Made by a program: the position numbers and the translations under genes
Origin: an uncultured Solirubrobacterales bacterium
GTDB taxonomy: Bacteria > Actinomycetota > Thermoleophilia > Solirubrobacterales > JACPNS01
Direction: 5' to 3'
Assembly (NCBI GenBank): GCA_937128795.1
Contig: CAKZMQ010000023.1
Coordinates: 44,497 to 108,496 of the forward strand
Length of the DNA stretch: 64,000 nucleotides
Part shown: positions 7,996 through 16,133 of the stretch, one piece after another
Layout: every line of letters starts with the position of its first letter
How positions within the stretch are numbered: the stretch's first letter is position 1
Notes under the pieces: model-generated
Database searches by the model: none
Told to the model about the DNA's origin: nothing
Seen by the model: only the letters and a program-made list of their open reading frames with translations

Positions 7996-9684
7996 TCAGG
8001 AATTTCGGCGACCACGGAATGGCCGTGTCATGGCCCGCCAGCACGTTGCCATCAGCACGTACGCGTAAAGCATCAGCGATTGGTGCTTTAGGTAAAAGAG
8101 GTCATGCGAGAGTTCGACGGCCGGGTCGGGCTGCGCGACCTCGGCGGTCGGCGCCGCGTGCAGCTGTGCCCAGCCGGTCAGACCCGGGCGAACGAGATTG
8201 CGGCGCGGATAGAAGTCGAGATTCTGTTCGATTTCAGCCATGCGTTGCGGGCGCTCCGGCCGCGGGCCAACGAGGCTCATGTCGCCGCGCAACACGCTCA
8301 GCAGCAGCGGCAGCCGCTCGATACCGGACGCGCGCAGGAACTTGCCGAATCCAACCGGCGGAACGTCCTCCTCGGGTGCGCTTCCGGTCACGTCGCGGCG
8401 GGCGACGCGAAAGTACGAGACCGAGAATGAGCGGCCGCGTTCACCGACGCGACGCCGTCTGACGAGAACCGGCTTGCCGAAGGCCGCGCGCATGAACGCG
8501 GCAGTCAACGCCCACGCCGGAAGCGTGATCAGTCCGATGCTGCCGGCGACGAAAATGTCAGTCACCCGCGTGACCACTCGAGGAACCGGTCGGAAGCGCG
8601 GATGCATGATGTGCTGGAACCAGGCCACGTTCAGTTGCTCGACCGGCACACGCCGGAAGACCGCCTCGTCGAACGCCGTTGCAGAGATCAGGCGGGTTCG
8701 GAATCGTTCGGCGCAGACGGTCGCTCGTTCAAAGACCTTCAGGCGGTCTTCGTCCGTTGCCATCACCAGCAGGTCGATGTCGTTGCGGGCGACGATATGG
8801 CTGAGGTCGGCGATCAGGCCGAGTCGCCTGACCTTGAAAGAGATGTGGTCGAGGTCGCGCAAATTGTCGCGTTCGGTGGTGCGTGTCACGTACCCGACAA
8901 TGCTGTAGCGGTACGCGCGTTCCGCAGACAATTGCCAAGCGAGGTCGTGCGCGGCAGCGGCTTCGCCAAGCACGGCCACTCTCACGTGAACGAAGCGGTC
9001 GGCGACCACCTTCATGACGATCGCCGCGAGTGCTCCTGCCGAAAGCGCAACGATGCCGGCAAGCGCCGCGCGTCCGGCGGTCGAAGTCGAGTCGACAGTG
9101 AAGGTCATGGCCAGGACGCCGAGCCCTGCCACCACCGGCGAGAGCCCGCTGATCTCCGTTTCGGAAAGCGCACTGCGTCTGCCCTGCGCGCGTACGAGCA
9201 GGACGAGCAGCGCGCTTGCGATGAATACCGCGAGGCTGCGGACGTAGATCGCTCCGGCGATCGGCCCGGCCATCGCCGCCGCGAAGTCGCCGAGCGCGGT
9301 CAGCGTCGAAGGGCTCAGCGTGCGTGCAGCCTCCTCCTCATCTTCGCGGTCGAGATCGAAGCCGTCGACGACGGTGAGTTGATGGGCCGGTTTGTTCTCG
9401 GCCGAAACCTGCTCGGGGTAGGCGCGAGAGCGACGACCGCCGTGGTTGCCGACCTCGTTGGGAAGCGGTCGAAGATCGGTTTGATCGAGCAGGTTCAGCG
9501 GCGCCGCTGGATTCGGTTCTGTCAATTTCGAATCGAGCGGCGCGCGCACGATCGGTGCGCCGAGTGGGCGGCGTGTCCGCTCGTCCTCGTGCGCGCGATG
9601 GTTCTCGGCGCGACGATCCAGCCCCGTTCCTCCGCGAGACGAATTTCGGCCGCTGTCGTGTGAGTCGTTGCTCGTGTCGTCCAT
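7996..9684 (-). CDS. Polyprenyl-phosphate sugar-1-phosphate transferase homologue (exopolysaccharide initiator)
   Basis: About 562 aa. Residues 1-100 are charged and low complexity; several hydrophobic segments follow, then a CoA-binding-like nucleotide fold (AVLGEAAAAHDLAWQL), and a C-terminal bacterial sugar transferase domain. The latter shows a re-entrant hydrophobic segment (LITLPAWALTAAFMRAAFG), GDMSLVGPRPE and RPGLTGWAQLHA. The family links a sugar phosphate to undecaprenyl phosphate at the inner membrane. Oddly, the usual catalytic Asp-Glu of the DELPQ motif is replaced here by Glu-Arg (GIERLPL). The ATG at 9684 is preferred; a TTG at 9777 would add 31 low-complexity residues. No glycosyltransferase cluster is adjacent. 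Confidence 0.82.
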   Translation of the reverse strand: MDDTSNDSHDSGRNSSRGGTGLDRRAENHRAHEDERTRRPLGAPIVRAPLDSKLTEPNPAAPLNLLDQTDLRPLPNEVGNHGGRRSRAYPEQVSAENKPAHQLTVVDGFDLDREDEEEAARTLSPSTLTALGDFAAAMAGPIAGAIYVRSLAVFIASALLVLLVRAQGRRSALSETEISGLSPVVAGLGVLAMTFTVDSTSTAGRAALAGIVALSAGALAAIVMKVVADRFVHVRVAVLGEAAAAHDLAWQLSAERAYRYSIVGYVTRTTERDNLRDLDHISFKVRRLGLIADLSHIVARNDIDLLVMATDEDRLKVFERATVCAERFRTRLISATAFDEAVFRRVPVEQLNVAWFQHIMHPRFRPVPRVVTRVTDIFVAGSIGLITLPAWALTAAFMRAAFGKPVLVRRRRVGERGRSFSVSYFRVARRDVTGSAPEEDVPPVGFGKFLRASGIERLPLLLSVLRGDMSLVGPRPERPQRMAEIEQNLDFYPRRNLVRPGLTGWAQLHAAPTAEVAQPDPAVELSHDLFYLKHQSLMLYAYVLMATCWRAMTRPFRGRRNS

Positions 9685-9915
9685 CAGTGGTTCTGGTCCA
9701 AACTGTTCAACTGCGTGCCTCTGCCGTTTGAGCAAGCCCAAGCGGCGCACATCAGTATTCGATTCGTGCGACGACAACGTGGTGGCGCACTGCCCCTAAG
9801 CAGCGGCGCACCGATTACTGACCGAGAAACCCCGAAGTCGAACTGCCGAGCGAACACGCCCCAAACTAGCACGAACAGCGCGTTTGCGCAAGTCGTGCAG
9901 AGTCCGCAAATTGCG

Positions 9916-11172
9916 TCAATACAGCGGGTTGAAGACGAAGCCTGTGGGGATCTTTGGGTAAAAGTAAGTCGACTTTGGAGGCATGTTCACGCCGGCGGCC
10001 GCGATCTCGCGAATCTGTTCGATCGGCGTCGGTCGCAGGAAGAAGCAGAGGTCGTAGCGACCGTTCTCGACAAAACTTCGAGCCTCCTCAACGTCGCTCG
10101 AGTACCAAAGCCCGTTGAGGTGTGAGATGTCGTCGTCACTCATTCCCAGCGCTCCCTTCAGTAATAGTGCCTCGAGGATCGCGGTGTCCAGTCGCCGATA
10201 GCTCGAGGGAAATCCATCCAGCGCCATGTCAGCGATCGATTGGTCTTTCAGTTTCAAGCGGTAGGGCTTTTTGTGAAAGGAATCGAGGTAACCGAATTCT
10301 CCGGCAACGCCTGTGTCTTCTGGCGGTGCCAGCCGATCTGAGGTCACTTCAGACGTCTCAAAGTTCTGCGCGATCACGTCTTCGATCGCCGCTCGTTGCT
10401 CGGCCGTCGTGTTTTCGGCGAGCCGGTGCGTTGCAAACACAGTCATTCCCGGGTCCTCAAGCGCGCAGACGTACATCAACACGAAATTGTGGTCGCCGTC
10501 GCCGCCGACTTCGGCCGCATATGCGCGCGCGGTTTCGTAGCGGTGGTGGCCATCGGCGATCAGCAGCTCCCGATCGGCAAGGGCATCGGTGAACGCGGCG
10601 ACGTCGGCGGGGTCTGCGACGCGCCAGATCGAGTTTTCCGTTCCGTTCGAATCTGTTGCTCGGTCGAATCGCTCGCCGTCGGCCACGCGATCGATTGCGG
10701 AGCGGAAGTCGCCGGACGCGTCGGAGAACAGGCTGAATATCGGTGACAGATTCATTCGTGTGGCGCGCATCAGGTCGAGGCGGTCCTGCTTGGGACCAGG
10801 GTGAGTGCGTTCGTGCGGACGAATCAGTCCGGGTCCGTAGTCGGTCACACGAACTCGGCAGAACAGACCTGTTCGAGTGCGAGTCGTGCCGTCGGGGCCT
10901 TCATAGTCCTGGCGCAGTACCCAGTACGCCGGCTCGTCCTCAGCGGTGAGCGCGCCGACTTGCATCCACTGTTTGATCAAGTCTCCAGCGTGTTCGTATT
11001 TTTGCTCGCCGACCGGCAGGTCGATCTCGACGACGTTAAAGGTGTTGCCACCGGCGAGTTCGGCGCGCAGCGCCTCGTCGATCACGTCATACGGGGGCGA
11101 AATCAGTTCGTCGAGCGGCCCGGCGACGGCCGTGTCGAATCGCATCGTTCTGATCGGTTTGATCTCGGCCAT
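9916..11172 (-). CDS. DUF1015-family protein
   Basis: 418 aa, soluble. The sequence opens MAEIKPIRTMRFD, then SPPYDVID and PHERTHPGPKQDRLDLMRAT, and later IADGHHRYETARAYA, all hallmarks of the widespread DUF1015 family. The GHHRYET motif with conserved His/Arg residues suggests an active or ligand site, but no reaction is established here. A longer in-frame extension to 11262 would run into the tRNA gene, so the ATG at 11172 is chosen. It diverges from tRNA-Pro by about 60 bp. Its neighbours do not indicate a pathway. Confidence 0.8.
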   Translation of the reverse strand: MAEIKPIRTMRFDTAVAGPLDELISPPYDVIDEALRAELAGGNTFNVVEIDLPVGEQKYEHAGDLIKQWMQVGALTAEDEPAYWVLRQDYEGPDGTTRTRTGLFCRVRVTDYGPGLIRPHERTHPGPKQDRLDLMRATRMNLSPIFSLFSDASGDFRSAIDRVADGERFDRATDSNGTENSIWRVADPADVAAFTDALADRELLIADGHHRYETARAYAAEVGGDGDHNFVLMYVCALEDPGMTVFATHRLAENTTAEQRAAIEDVIAQNFETSEVTSDRLAPPEDTGVAGEFGYLDSFHKKPYRLKLKDQSIADMALDGFPSSYRRLDTAILEALLLKGALGMSDDDISHLNGLWYSSDVEEARSFVENGRYDLCFFLRPTPIEQIREIAAAGVNMPPKSTYFYPKIPTGFVFNPLY

Positions 11173-11234
11173 CGGAGCGGCCAGCTTATCGCGGGATCGA
11201 GTTGACACGAGCGGCGCGTATGATTCGGACCGAT

Positions 11235-11308
11235 CGGGGCGTGGCGCAGCTTGGTAGCGCACCTGCTTTGGGAGCAGGGGGTCGCTGGTTCGAATCCAGT
11301 CGCCCCGA
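11235..11308 (+). tRNA. tRNA-Pro (anticodon TGG)
   Basis: A 74-nt cloverleaf: acceptor arm CGGGGCG (11235-11241) pairs with CGCCCCG (11301-11307), with discriminator A. The D arm has GCGC...GCGC around TTGGTA, the anticodon stem CCTGC/GCAGG encloses TTTGGGA, and the T arm contains GGTTCGAATCC. The anticodon TGG reads proline codons. The 3' CCA is not encoded. It is the only tRNA found in the window. Confidence 0.95.
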
Positions 11309-11430
11309 TGAATGCCGTTTGGGCCTGGTCAGGCATCGCGTAATTTAGGTAGAACGCCAACCGCAGGCGGATTCGCCGACATCGCCCGAACGAGGTAGAA
11401 ACGCAGAACAAAAAAACTTGCGTTTTGCTC

Positions 11431-11459
11431 TGGACAAACCCGTGATCCGGTGCTAAAGT
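11431..11459 (+). promoter_or_regulatory. Extended -10 promoter upstream of secreted protein
   Basis: TGGACA at 11431-11436, a 17-bp spacer, and TAAAGT at 11454-11459 preceded by TGC (extended -10). It points towards the secreted protein at 11682 and lies downstream of tRNA-Pro. Confidence 0.5.
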
Positions 11460-11548
11460 CGAAGGGTCGGTACCACTATCGACTCGGCAAACTCGGTTAG
11501 AAATTCCGCGAGCAACAAGATTCTCTCGGTTCAGTTGATTGCTGTGAT

Positions 11549-11577
11549 TTCGATTTCGTGAGTCTTCGATTTCGTGA
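11549..11577 (+). repeat. 13-bp direct repeat in the 5' leader
   Basis: TTCGATTTCGTGA occurs at 11549-11561 and again at 11565-11577, separated by GTC. It lies between the promoter and the start codon of the secreted protein. It could be a regulator site or an RNA element; nothing proves either. Confidence 0.6.
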
Positions 11578-11681
11578 ATCACGGGGCCGATCGCTATTGA
11601 ATCTCACAATTGCCTCTTCACTCGGCCATACCAGTCGTCATTAGACGCATTGAAAGCAAAAAGGAATAGGACTTAGACATC

Positions 11682-12764
11682 ATGGACTCGGCGTACTCAG
11701 CTTCGACGCTATTTGGGCGTCCCCGCGCGAACCGCAGCATTGGCTCGCGCAGATCAATGATCGCGCTTGCTCTGGCGACTGCACTCTCATGCCTGGGATT
11801 GGCTCTTGGTGCGCAGTCCGCTTCAGCAAGCTTCACATGCATCTCGCTCGATCCGCCAACTGCGAACAACCAGCTTCCGCAGGACACCACGCACACCGTC
11901 ACCGCGACCGTGCGCGTCAGTTACGACCCGATCGGTCACCCGAACTCGGACGGGCCGGCCGCCGGTAACACCACTGGCGACTACTCGGTGTGGTGGATCT
12001 GGGATGACTACTACAAGGCGCTCTACCCCAACGCGACGGACAGGTTCACGGACTTCTACCAGACCACGTTCCTGAACTCGCTCTACCCGGGTGTGTGCAG
12101 TGACCCGAACGTCCCGGCACAGCTTCCGGTGCTGCCGAACGCTCCGGTCAGCTTCATCATCACCAGTGGACCGAGCGCCGGACAGATTGGCAACGCAACG
12201 ACCGACGCCAACGGCCAGGCGACCTTCACTTGGAGCAACGGCGTCCCGGGAACGGACAGCGTTTCTGCGTCGACGTTCTCGAACTTCACGCCGCCGTCAC
12301 CGCTAACGACTGACCCGCCGGATGGCTCCGGTGTGGACGTTCTCAGTGGTCCTGTCACGGCGACTGCAGTCAAGAACTGGCTTCCGCCGATCCCGCCACC
12401 GCCGCCACCGCCACCGCCGCCACCAGCTCCGCCAGTGACGCCGTCGGCCGTTCCGGCTGCCGTCCTGCGCATCCCGGGCAAGTGCCGGACCCGTCGCTTC
12501 TACATCCGCGCGTCGACTTCCGGCGGAAAAGTTCGCAAGATGGTCCTGAAGATCGACCGCAAGCGGGCAAAGGTTCGCCGCACGATCAAGCGCAGCACGA
12601 GCCGTCGATTCTTGATCGACACCGGGCGCTACAAGGCCGGAACCCACCGCGTGACGCTGACCACGTACTTCACCAACGGTCGGCGCGTCACCAAGACTGG
12701 GCGCTTCAGGCTCTGCAAGGTTCGCACTTCGCGCGCACGCGTGAGTCCGAGGTTCACCGGCTGA
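11682..12764 (+). CDS. Secreted protein: Big-1-like domain, poly-proline linker, Cys-bounded basic module
   Basis: 360 aa. The N-terminus is basic, followed by a signal peptide (IALALATALSCLGLALG, cleavage near AQSASAS). Residues about 50-215 look like Ig-like beta domains; AGQIGNATTDANGQATFTWS resembles the Ca/Big-1 invasin repeat. A linker with 11 consecutive prolines follows (near residues 236-246). The last 95 residues are very basic and form a beta-rich module bounded by two cysteines (PGKCRTRRF ... FRLCKV). The same module ends the small secreted protein at 13960. An extracellular or wall-associated role is inferred; no enzymatic motif is seen. A strong AGGA-rich RBS precedes the ATG. 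Confidence 0.7.
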   Translation: MDSAYSASTLFGRPRANRSIGSRRSMIALALATALSCLGLALGAQSASASFTCISLDPPTANNQLPQDTTHTVTATVRVSYDPIGHPNSDGPAAGNTTGDYSVWWIWDDYYKALYPNATDRFTDFYQTTFLNSLYPGVCSDPNVPAQLPVLPNAPVSFIITSGPSAGQIGNATTDANGQATFTWSNGVPGTDSVSASTFSNFTPPSPLTTDPPDGSGVDVLSGPVTATAVKNWLPPIPPPPPPPPPPPAPPVTPSAVPAAVLRIPGKCRTRRFYIRASTSGGKVRKMVLKIDRKRAKVRRTIKRSTSRRFLIDTGRYKAGTHRVTLTTYFTNGRRVTKTGRFRLCKVRTSRARVSPRFTG

Positions 12765-12822
12765 CACCAGCCTGCACGACGACATTCCGAGCAGCTAGCG
12801 GGTTGTAGTAAAAACCACAGCC

Positions 12823-12868
12823 CTGCCGCACAACATCCACCGCAAGGTGGATGTTGTGGTTAAGGCAG
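12823..12868 (+). terminator. Long hairpin with GCAA tetraloop between secreted protein and ctaG
   Basis: A 13-bp perfect stem (12829-12841 with 12846-12858) closes a GCAA GNRA-type tetraloop. An outer CTGCC/GGCAG stem (12823-12827, 12864-12868) extends it across an internal loop. There is no T-tract on either side, so it is either a weak terminator for the upstream gene or a structured leader for ctaG, whose GTG start lies 52 bp further on. Confidence 0.55.
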
Positions 12869-12920
12869 TCGTTTGGCTCGCCGGACTGCTGCAACAGAGG
12901 TCACTGGTAGCGTTGATCAA

Positions 12921-13856
12921 GTGAGTATTCCTCTTGCGGAAGCCGCCATTGGATCGGTGTCGCCGCCGATGGTCCTGCTTCTGGTGATCGTCACCGTCGC
13001 CTATGCAAAGCGCGTCCACTCACTTGCCGGAACGCGACGGTCGGTTCGCAGATTGCGACAGTTTTCGTTCTACTCGGCGATTGTCGTGCTGATCGCCGAG
13101 CCGCTGTCACCGATCGGTCCGTGGGCTGATCTGTCCTTCACCGCACACATGCTTGAACACCTCGCGATCGGCGATCTCGCTGCGCTGTTGATGGTCCTTG
13201 GCCTGACAGGCCCGTTGATCCAGCCGTTGCTGAAAAATCCGATCGTGGCTGCGCTTCGGCCACTGACCCATCCGCTCGTCGCGGTGGCGTTCTGGATCCT
13301 CAACCTGTATCTCTGGCACTTGCCGGTGTTGTTCGGCGCGGCGCTCGAATACGACAGTGTGCACGTGATCCAGCACATGCTGTTCTTCACGGCGGGTTTC
13401 AACATGTGGATGGCCTTGTTTGGACCGCTGCCGCAGCCGGCATGGTTCGGCAACATCGCGAAACTCTTCTACATCGTCGGTGTGCGAGTCGCAGGGGTAC
13501 TGCTCGGAAACGTGTTCGTGTTCAGCGGTGCGACGTACTACACGCAGTACGAATCGGCAGAGAATCCATTCGGCCTGTCGCCGCTCGCCGACCAGAGTAC
13601 GGCCGGCGCGGTGATGATGGCGGAGGGCACGTTGATTTCGTTCATATTGTTCGCCTGGCTTTTCTATCGAGCCGCGCGAGAAGGCGAAGAAAGCCAGCAA
13701 TTGATCGATCTCGCCAACGAACACGGCGTTTCGGTAACCGACGCGCGAACGGCCAGAGCCGCAGCCGCCGGTACGACCGACCTGCTTCGCGAGCGAATTT
13801 CGACTCGAGCTGGCGAGAAAATCACGTCGGCACCGGACCAGGCCGACGAACCTTGA
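12921..13856 (+). CDS. ctaG: caa3-type cytochrome c oxidase assembly protein CtaG
   Basis: About 311 aa, with seven hydrophobic segments matching the caa3_CtaG family. Conserved membrane His residues are visible in AHMLEHLAIGD, NLYLWHLP and HVIQHMLFF, and YTQYESA is in a loop. The C-terminal 60 residues are soluble and Ala/Arg-rich. The family assists assembly or copper loading of caa3-type cytochrome oxidase in the membrane. The GTG at 12921 is chosen because an upstream TTG (12873) would add a short non-conserved peptide immediately after the hairpin; no clear RBS supports either. No oxidase structural genes are adjacent. Confidence 0.82.
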   Translation: MSIPLAEAAIGSVSPPMVLLLVIVTVAYAKRVHSLAGTRRSVRRLRQFSFYSAIVVLIAEPLSPIGPWADLSFTAHMLEHLAIGDLAALLMVLGLTGPLIQPLLKNPIVAALRPLTHPLVAVAFWILNLYLWHLPVLFGAALEYDSVHVIQHMLFFTAGFNMWMALFGPLPQPAWFGNIAKLFYIVGVRVAGVLLGNVFVFSGATYYTQYESAENPFGLSPLADQSTAGAVMMAEGTLISFILFAWLFYRAAREGEESQQLIDLANEHGVSVTDARTARAAAAGTTDLLRERISTRAGEKITSAPDQADEP

Positions 13857-13880
13857 CAATCGCCGTTGCCGCCATACACT
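13853..13880 (+). promoter_or_regulatory. Consensus sigma70 promoter overlapping the ctaG stop
   Basis: TTGACA at 13853-13858, a 16-bp spacer and TACACT at 13875-13880. The -35 hexamer contains the ctaG TGA stop codon. It should drive the small secreted protein, with a leader of about 70 nt. Confidence 0.65.
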
Positions 13881-13959
13881 GGGGTCAATCTCGGATCGCG
13901 ACCTACTCGCTGAACGTCGCGTGAACTCAACCTCGGTATTGAAGAAAGTCGCGCCGCCC

Positions 13960-14364
13960 ATGCGTTTCCTAATTGCTGCAATCGCTTCGTTCGCATTGGC
14001 TGCAAGCCCCGCGCTCGCCGACGGTCAGGTCCCGGTGGAACCAGCGCCGCCGGTCGACGTCGCGCTTCCGGCGACAGTTGACGTCCACGCGGTCGACCCG
14101 GTCGTATCGGTCGCCCGACACCGCCGCTGTTCGAGCCGAACGATTGTTATCAGTCCGACGTATTACGGCGGCGCATTGATCAAATCGGTGCTGTTCGTGA
14201 ACGGCCGACGTATGCAAACTCGCACCGAAAGTGGTCGTCCGTTCAGCCTCGGAGTTCGTCGATTCAAGTCTGGTCGCAACAACTATGAAGTCGTCAGCAT
14301 TTTCGCGAGCGGAAAAGCTTCCAGCGCGATCGGTGCGTTCAGGCGTTGTTCTCGCCGAAAGTGA
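13960..14364 (+). CDS. Small secreted protein with Cys-bounded beta module
   Basis: 134 aa. A clear signal peptide (MRFLIAAIASFALAASPALA) precedes a short Pro/Val-rich spacer. The remaining 80 residues form a basic beta-rich module from RRCSSRTIVIS to FRRCSRRK. This module aligns over its full length with the C-terminus of the secreted protein at 11682, including both cysteines, a GG pair, a basic stretch, and a Y/H-x-V strand. The two cysteines probably form a disulphide outside the cell. No known domain is recognised. The ATG at 13960 is placed exactly at the signal peptide; a GTG at 13921 is the longer alternative. It has its own promoter. Confidence 0.7.
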   Translation: MRFLIAAIASFALAASPALADGQVPVEPAPPVDVALPATVDVHAVDPVVSVARHRRCSSRTIVISPTYYGGALIKSVLFVNGRRMQTRTESGRPFSLGVRRFKSGRNNYEVVSIFASGKASSAIGAFRRCSRRK

Positions 14365-14376
14365 TCCGGCCGACCG

Positions 14377-15480
14377 TCAAACGGTCGACGCCGATACAAG
14401 ATCGAGCACGCGTCGGCTCGCGCTGTCCAAATCCAACCCGTCGGTCGCTGTGACCGTGACGTGCCCGACCTTGCGTCCGGCGCGTGGTTCCTTGTCGTAC
14501 AGGTGAACGTGTGCGCCGGGCACTGCGAGCAGCGATCCAAGCTCGGGGCTGTCGCCGATCAAATTAACCATCAAGCACTCCGTCACGGGTGACGTGCTTC
14601 CGAGCGGTAAATCGAGAATCGCGCGAATGTGGTTTTCGAACTGCGAGGTCGGCGCGGCGTCAATCGTCCAGTGGCCACTGTTGTGCACTCGCGGCGCAAA
14701 CTCGTTGGCGATCAACTCGCCTTCCACGTCGAAGAGCTCGAGAGCGAGCACGCCGACGTAATCGAGCTCGGTCAGCAGCTTGGTCACAAATGCGTTCGCG
14801 ACATGGGTCAGGTCATCGCCAAGTTCGGCCGGTGCTTTGGAGGTACGCAGAATTCCCGAGACGTGCAGATTCTCGGTCGGCGGATACACGGCAATCTCAC
14901 CGCTCGAAGAGCGCACTGCGATCACCGATAGTTCGCGATCAAACGCGATTCGGCGCTCGATGACGCACGGCGATTCGCCGACCGACGCCCAGGCGCGCGC
15001 CAAATCGGACGAGTCCTCGATGGTCGCCTGACCCTTGCCGTCGTAGCCAAACCTTCGCGTCTTGAGAATCGCCGGTCCCGCGATCCCGTCGAAAGCGGTC
15101 TCAAGCTCTGCAAATGAGTCAACAGTTGCGTAGGTCGCGATCGGTATGCCCAGTTTCGAGAAAAGCTGCTTCTCATCGAGTCTGTCCTGGCTCGTTTCGA
15201 GCGCGCGAGTTGGCGGCGCGAGCTTCGCCCGCGATTCGATCGCCTCCAGCGCTGGCGCGGAAACGTTCTCGAACTCAAAGGTCACGACGTCGCTTTTGGC
15301 GGCCATCTCCCGCAGTGCGTCGATTTCGTCGAATGCGGCGATCGTGTGGTCGGCGGCGACGCGCCCGCCCGCTGTAGGGGATGGATCGAGCACCCCGCAA
15401 TTGACGCCAAGTGGGGCCGCGGCAAGCGCGAGCATGCGGCCGAGTTGTCCACCGCCCACGATCCCGACGTACGGCGTCAA
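14377..15480 (-). CDS. purK: N5-carboxyaminoimidazole ribonucleotide synthase
   Basis: 367 aa ATP-grasp enzyme of de novo purine synthesis that converts AIR, ATP and bicarbonate to N5-CAIR. The N-terminal motif is IVGGGQLGRMLALAA, followed by DEKQLFSKLGIP, RFGYDGKGQ, the ATP-binding ECVIE-type segment (ESPCVIERRI), ALELFDVEG and NEFAPRVHNSGHWTIDA. Length is normal for PurK. It starts four bases after the purE stop, so the two genes form a purEK operon in pathway order. It converges with the small secreted protein (12 bp between stops). Confidence 0.95.
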   Translation of the reverse strand: MTPYVGIVGGGQLGRMLALAAAPLGVNCGVLDPSPTAGGRVAADHTIAAFDEIDALREMAAKSDVVTFEFENVSAPALEAIESRAKLAPPTRALETSQDRLDEKQLFSKLGIPIATYATVDSFAELETAFDGIAGPAILKTRRFGYDGKGQATIEDSSDLARAWASVGESPCVIERRIAFDRELSVIAVRSSSGEIAVYPPTENLHVSGILRTSKAPAELGDDLTHVANAFVTKLLTELDYVGVLALELFDVEGELIANEFAPRVHNSGHWTIDAAPTSQFENHIRAILDLPLGSTSPVTECLMVNLIGDSPELGSLLAVPGAHVHLYDKEPRAGRKVGHVTVTATDGLDLDSASRRVLDLVSASTV

Positions 15481-15484
15481 ATCG

Positions 15485-15997
15485 TCAGTTCCGTTCGGGG
15501 TGCTGAGCTACCGCTGCGGTTGCGGCTGCGCGCCGTGCATCCAGGGCAGCAAGGATTTCCGGGCGACTGTTCGCAAGGATCGAGCCCGCGAGCAACGCTG
15601 CGTTCGTTGCCCCCGCACTACCGATTGCCAGCGTACCCACCGGAACTCCTGCAGGCATCTGGGCGATCGAAAGCAGTGAATCGATCCCATTCAACGTCTT
15701 TGACTGGACCGGGACTCCGAGCACGGGGATTGAGGTTTTCGCGGCCACCATTCCCGGCAGGTGTGCGGCGCCACCGGCGCCGGCAATGATCACCTCGAGT
15801 CCGCGATCGCGCGCCGACTCGGCGTAGGAGAACAGGCGATCCGGGGTGCGATGTGCCGACACGATCTGTACTTCGTGTGCGATGCCGAGCTCCTCAAGCA
15901 CCGTCGCGGCGCAAGAGAGCGTTTCCCAGTCCGATTGGGATCCCATGATCACGCCGACCAATGGCGTGTCGGGTTGGGTATTTTCGGGCGAGCTCAC
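15485..15997 (-). CDS. purE: N5-carboxyaminoimidazole ribonucleotide mutase
   Basis: 170 aa, the normal size of class I PurE, which rearranges N5-CAIR to CAIR. Family motifs are clear: [31 protein letters not shown] and [21 protein letters not shown]. The GTG at 15997 is chosen because the frame further upstream has no PurE homology and non-coding-like composition. No good RBS is seen before it, so the exact start is uncertain. First gene of purEK; divergent from the cupredoxin lipoprotein. Confidence 0.93.
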   Translation of the reverse strand: MSSPENTQPDTPLVGVIMGSQSDWETLSCAATVLEELGIAHEVQIVSAHRTPDRLFSYAESARDRGLEVIIAGAGGAAHLPGMVAAKTSIPVLGVPVQSKTLNGIDSLLSIAQMPAGVPVGTLAIGSAGATNAALLAGSILANSRPEILAALDARRAAATAAVAQHPERN

Positions 15998-16133
15998 GAT
16001 CGATCGCAAGGTTACCGAGCGTCGAACGCGAAACAACTGCCGATGGTGTTTGCCGATGCGCGGCTCCGCCGGAAGTGATAGGACAATCACCAGCACATTC
16101 ATGCGGACCGATTGATTGAGAGGACTTACCCCG

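Larger units (their letters stand above)
11309..11681. other. 373-bp spacer with promoter and long 5' leader
   Basis: No coding frame is convincing here. The spacer is AT-richer than its surroundings. It holds a promoter at 11431-11459, a 13-bp direct repeat (11549-11561 and 11565-11577) and a purine-rich ribosome-binding region (AAGGAATAGGAC, 11661-11672) for the secreted protein that follows. A transcript starting near 11466 would have a leader of about 215 nt. Confidence 0.6.

Noticed and set aside
8602..9663. A 353-residue frame antisense to the sugar transferase
   Set aside because: No domain; the sugar-transferase motifs are on the minus strand.
11173..11262. N-terminal extension of the DUF1015 protein
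   Set aside because: It would overlap tRNA-Pro and has no family similarity.
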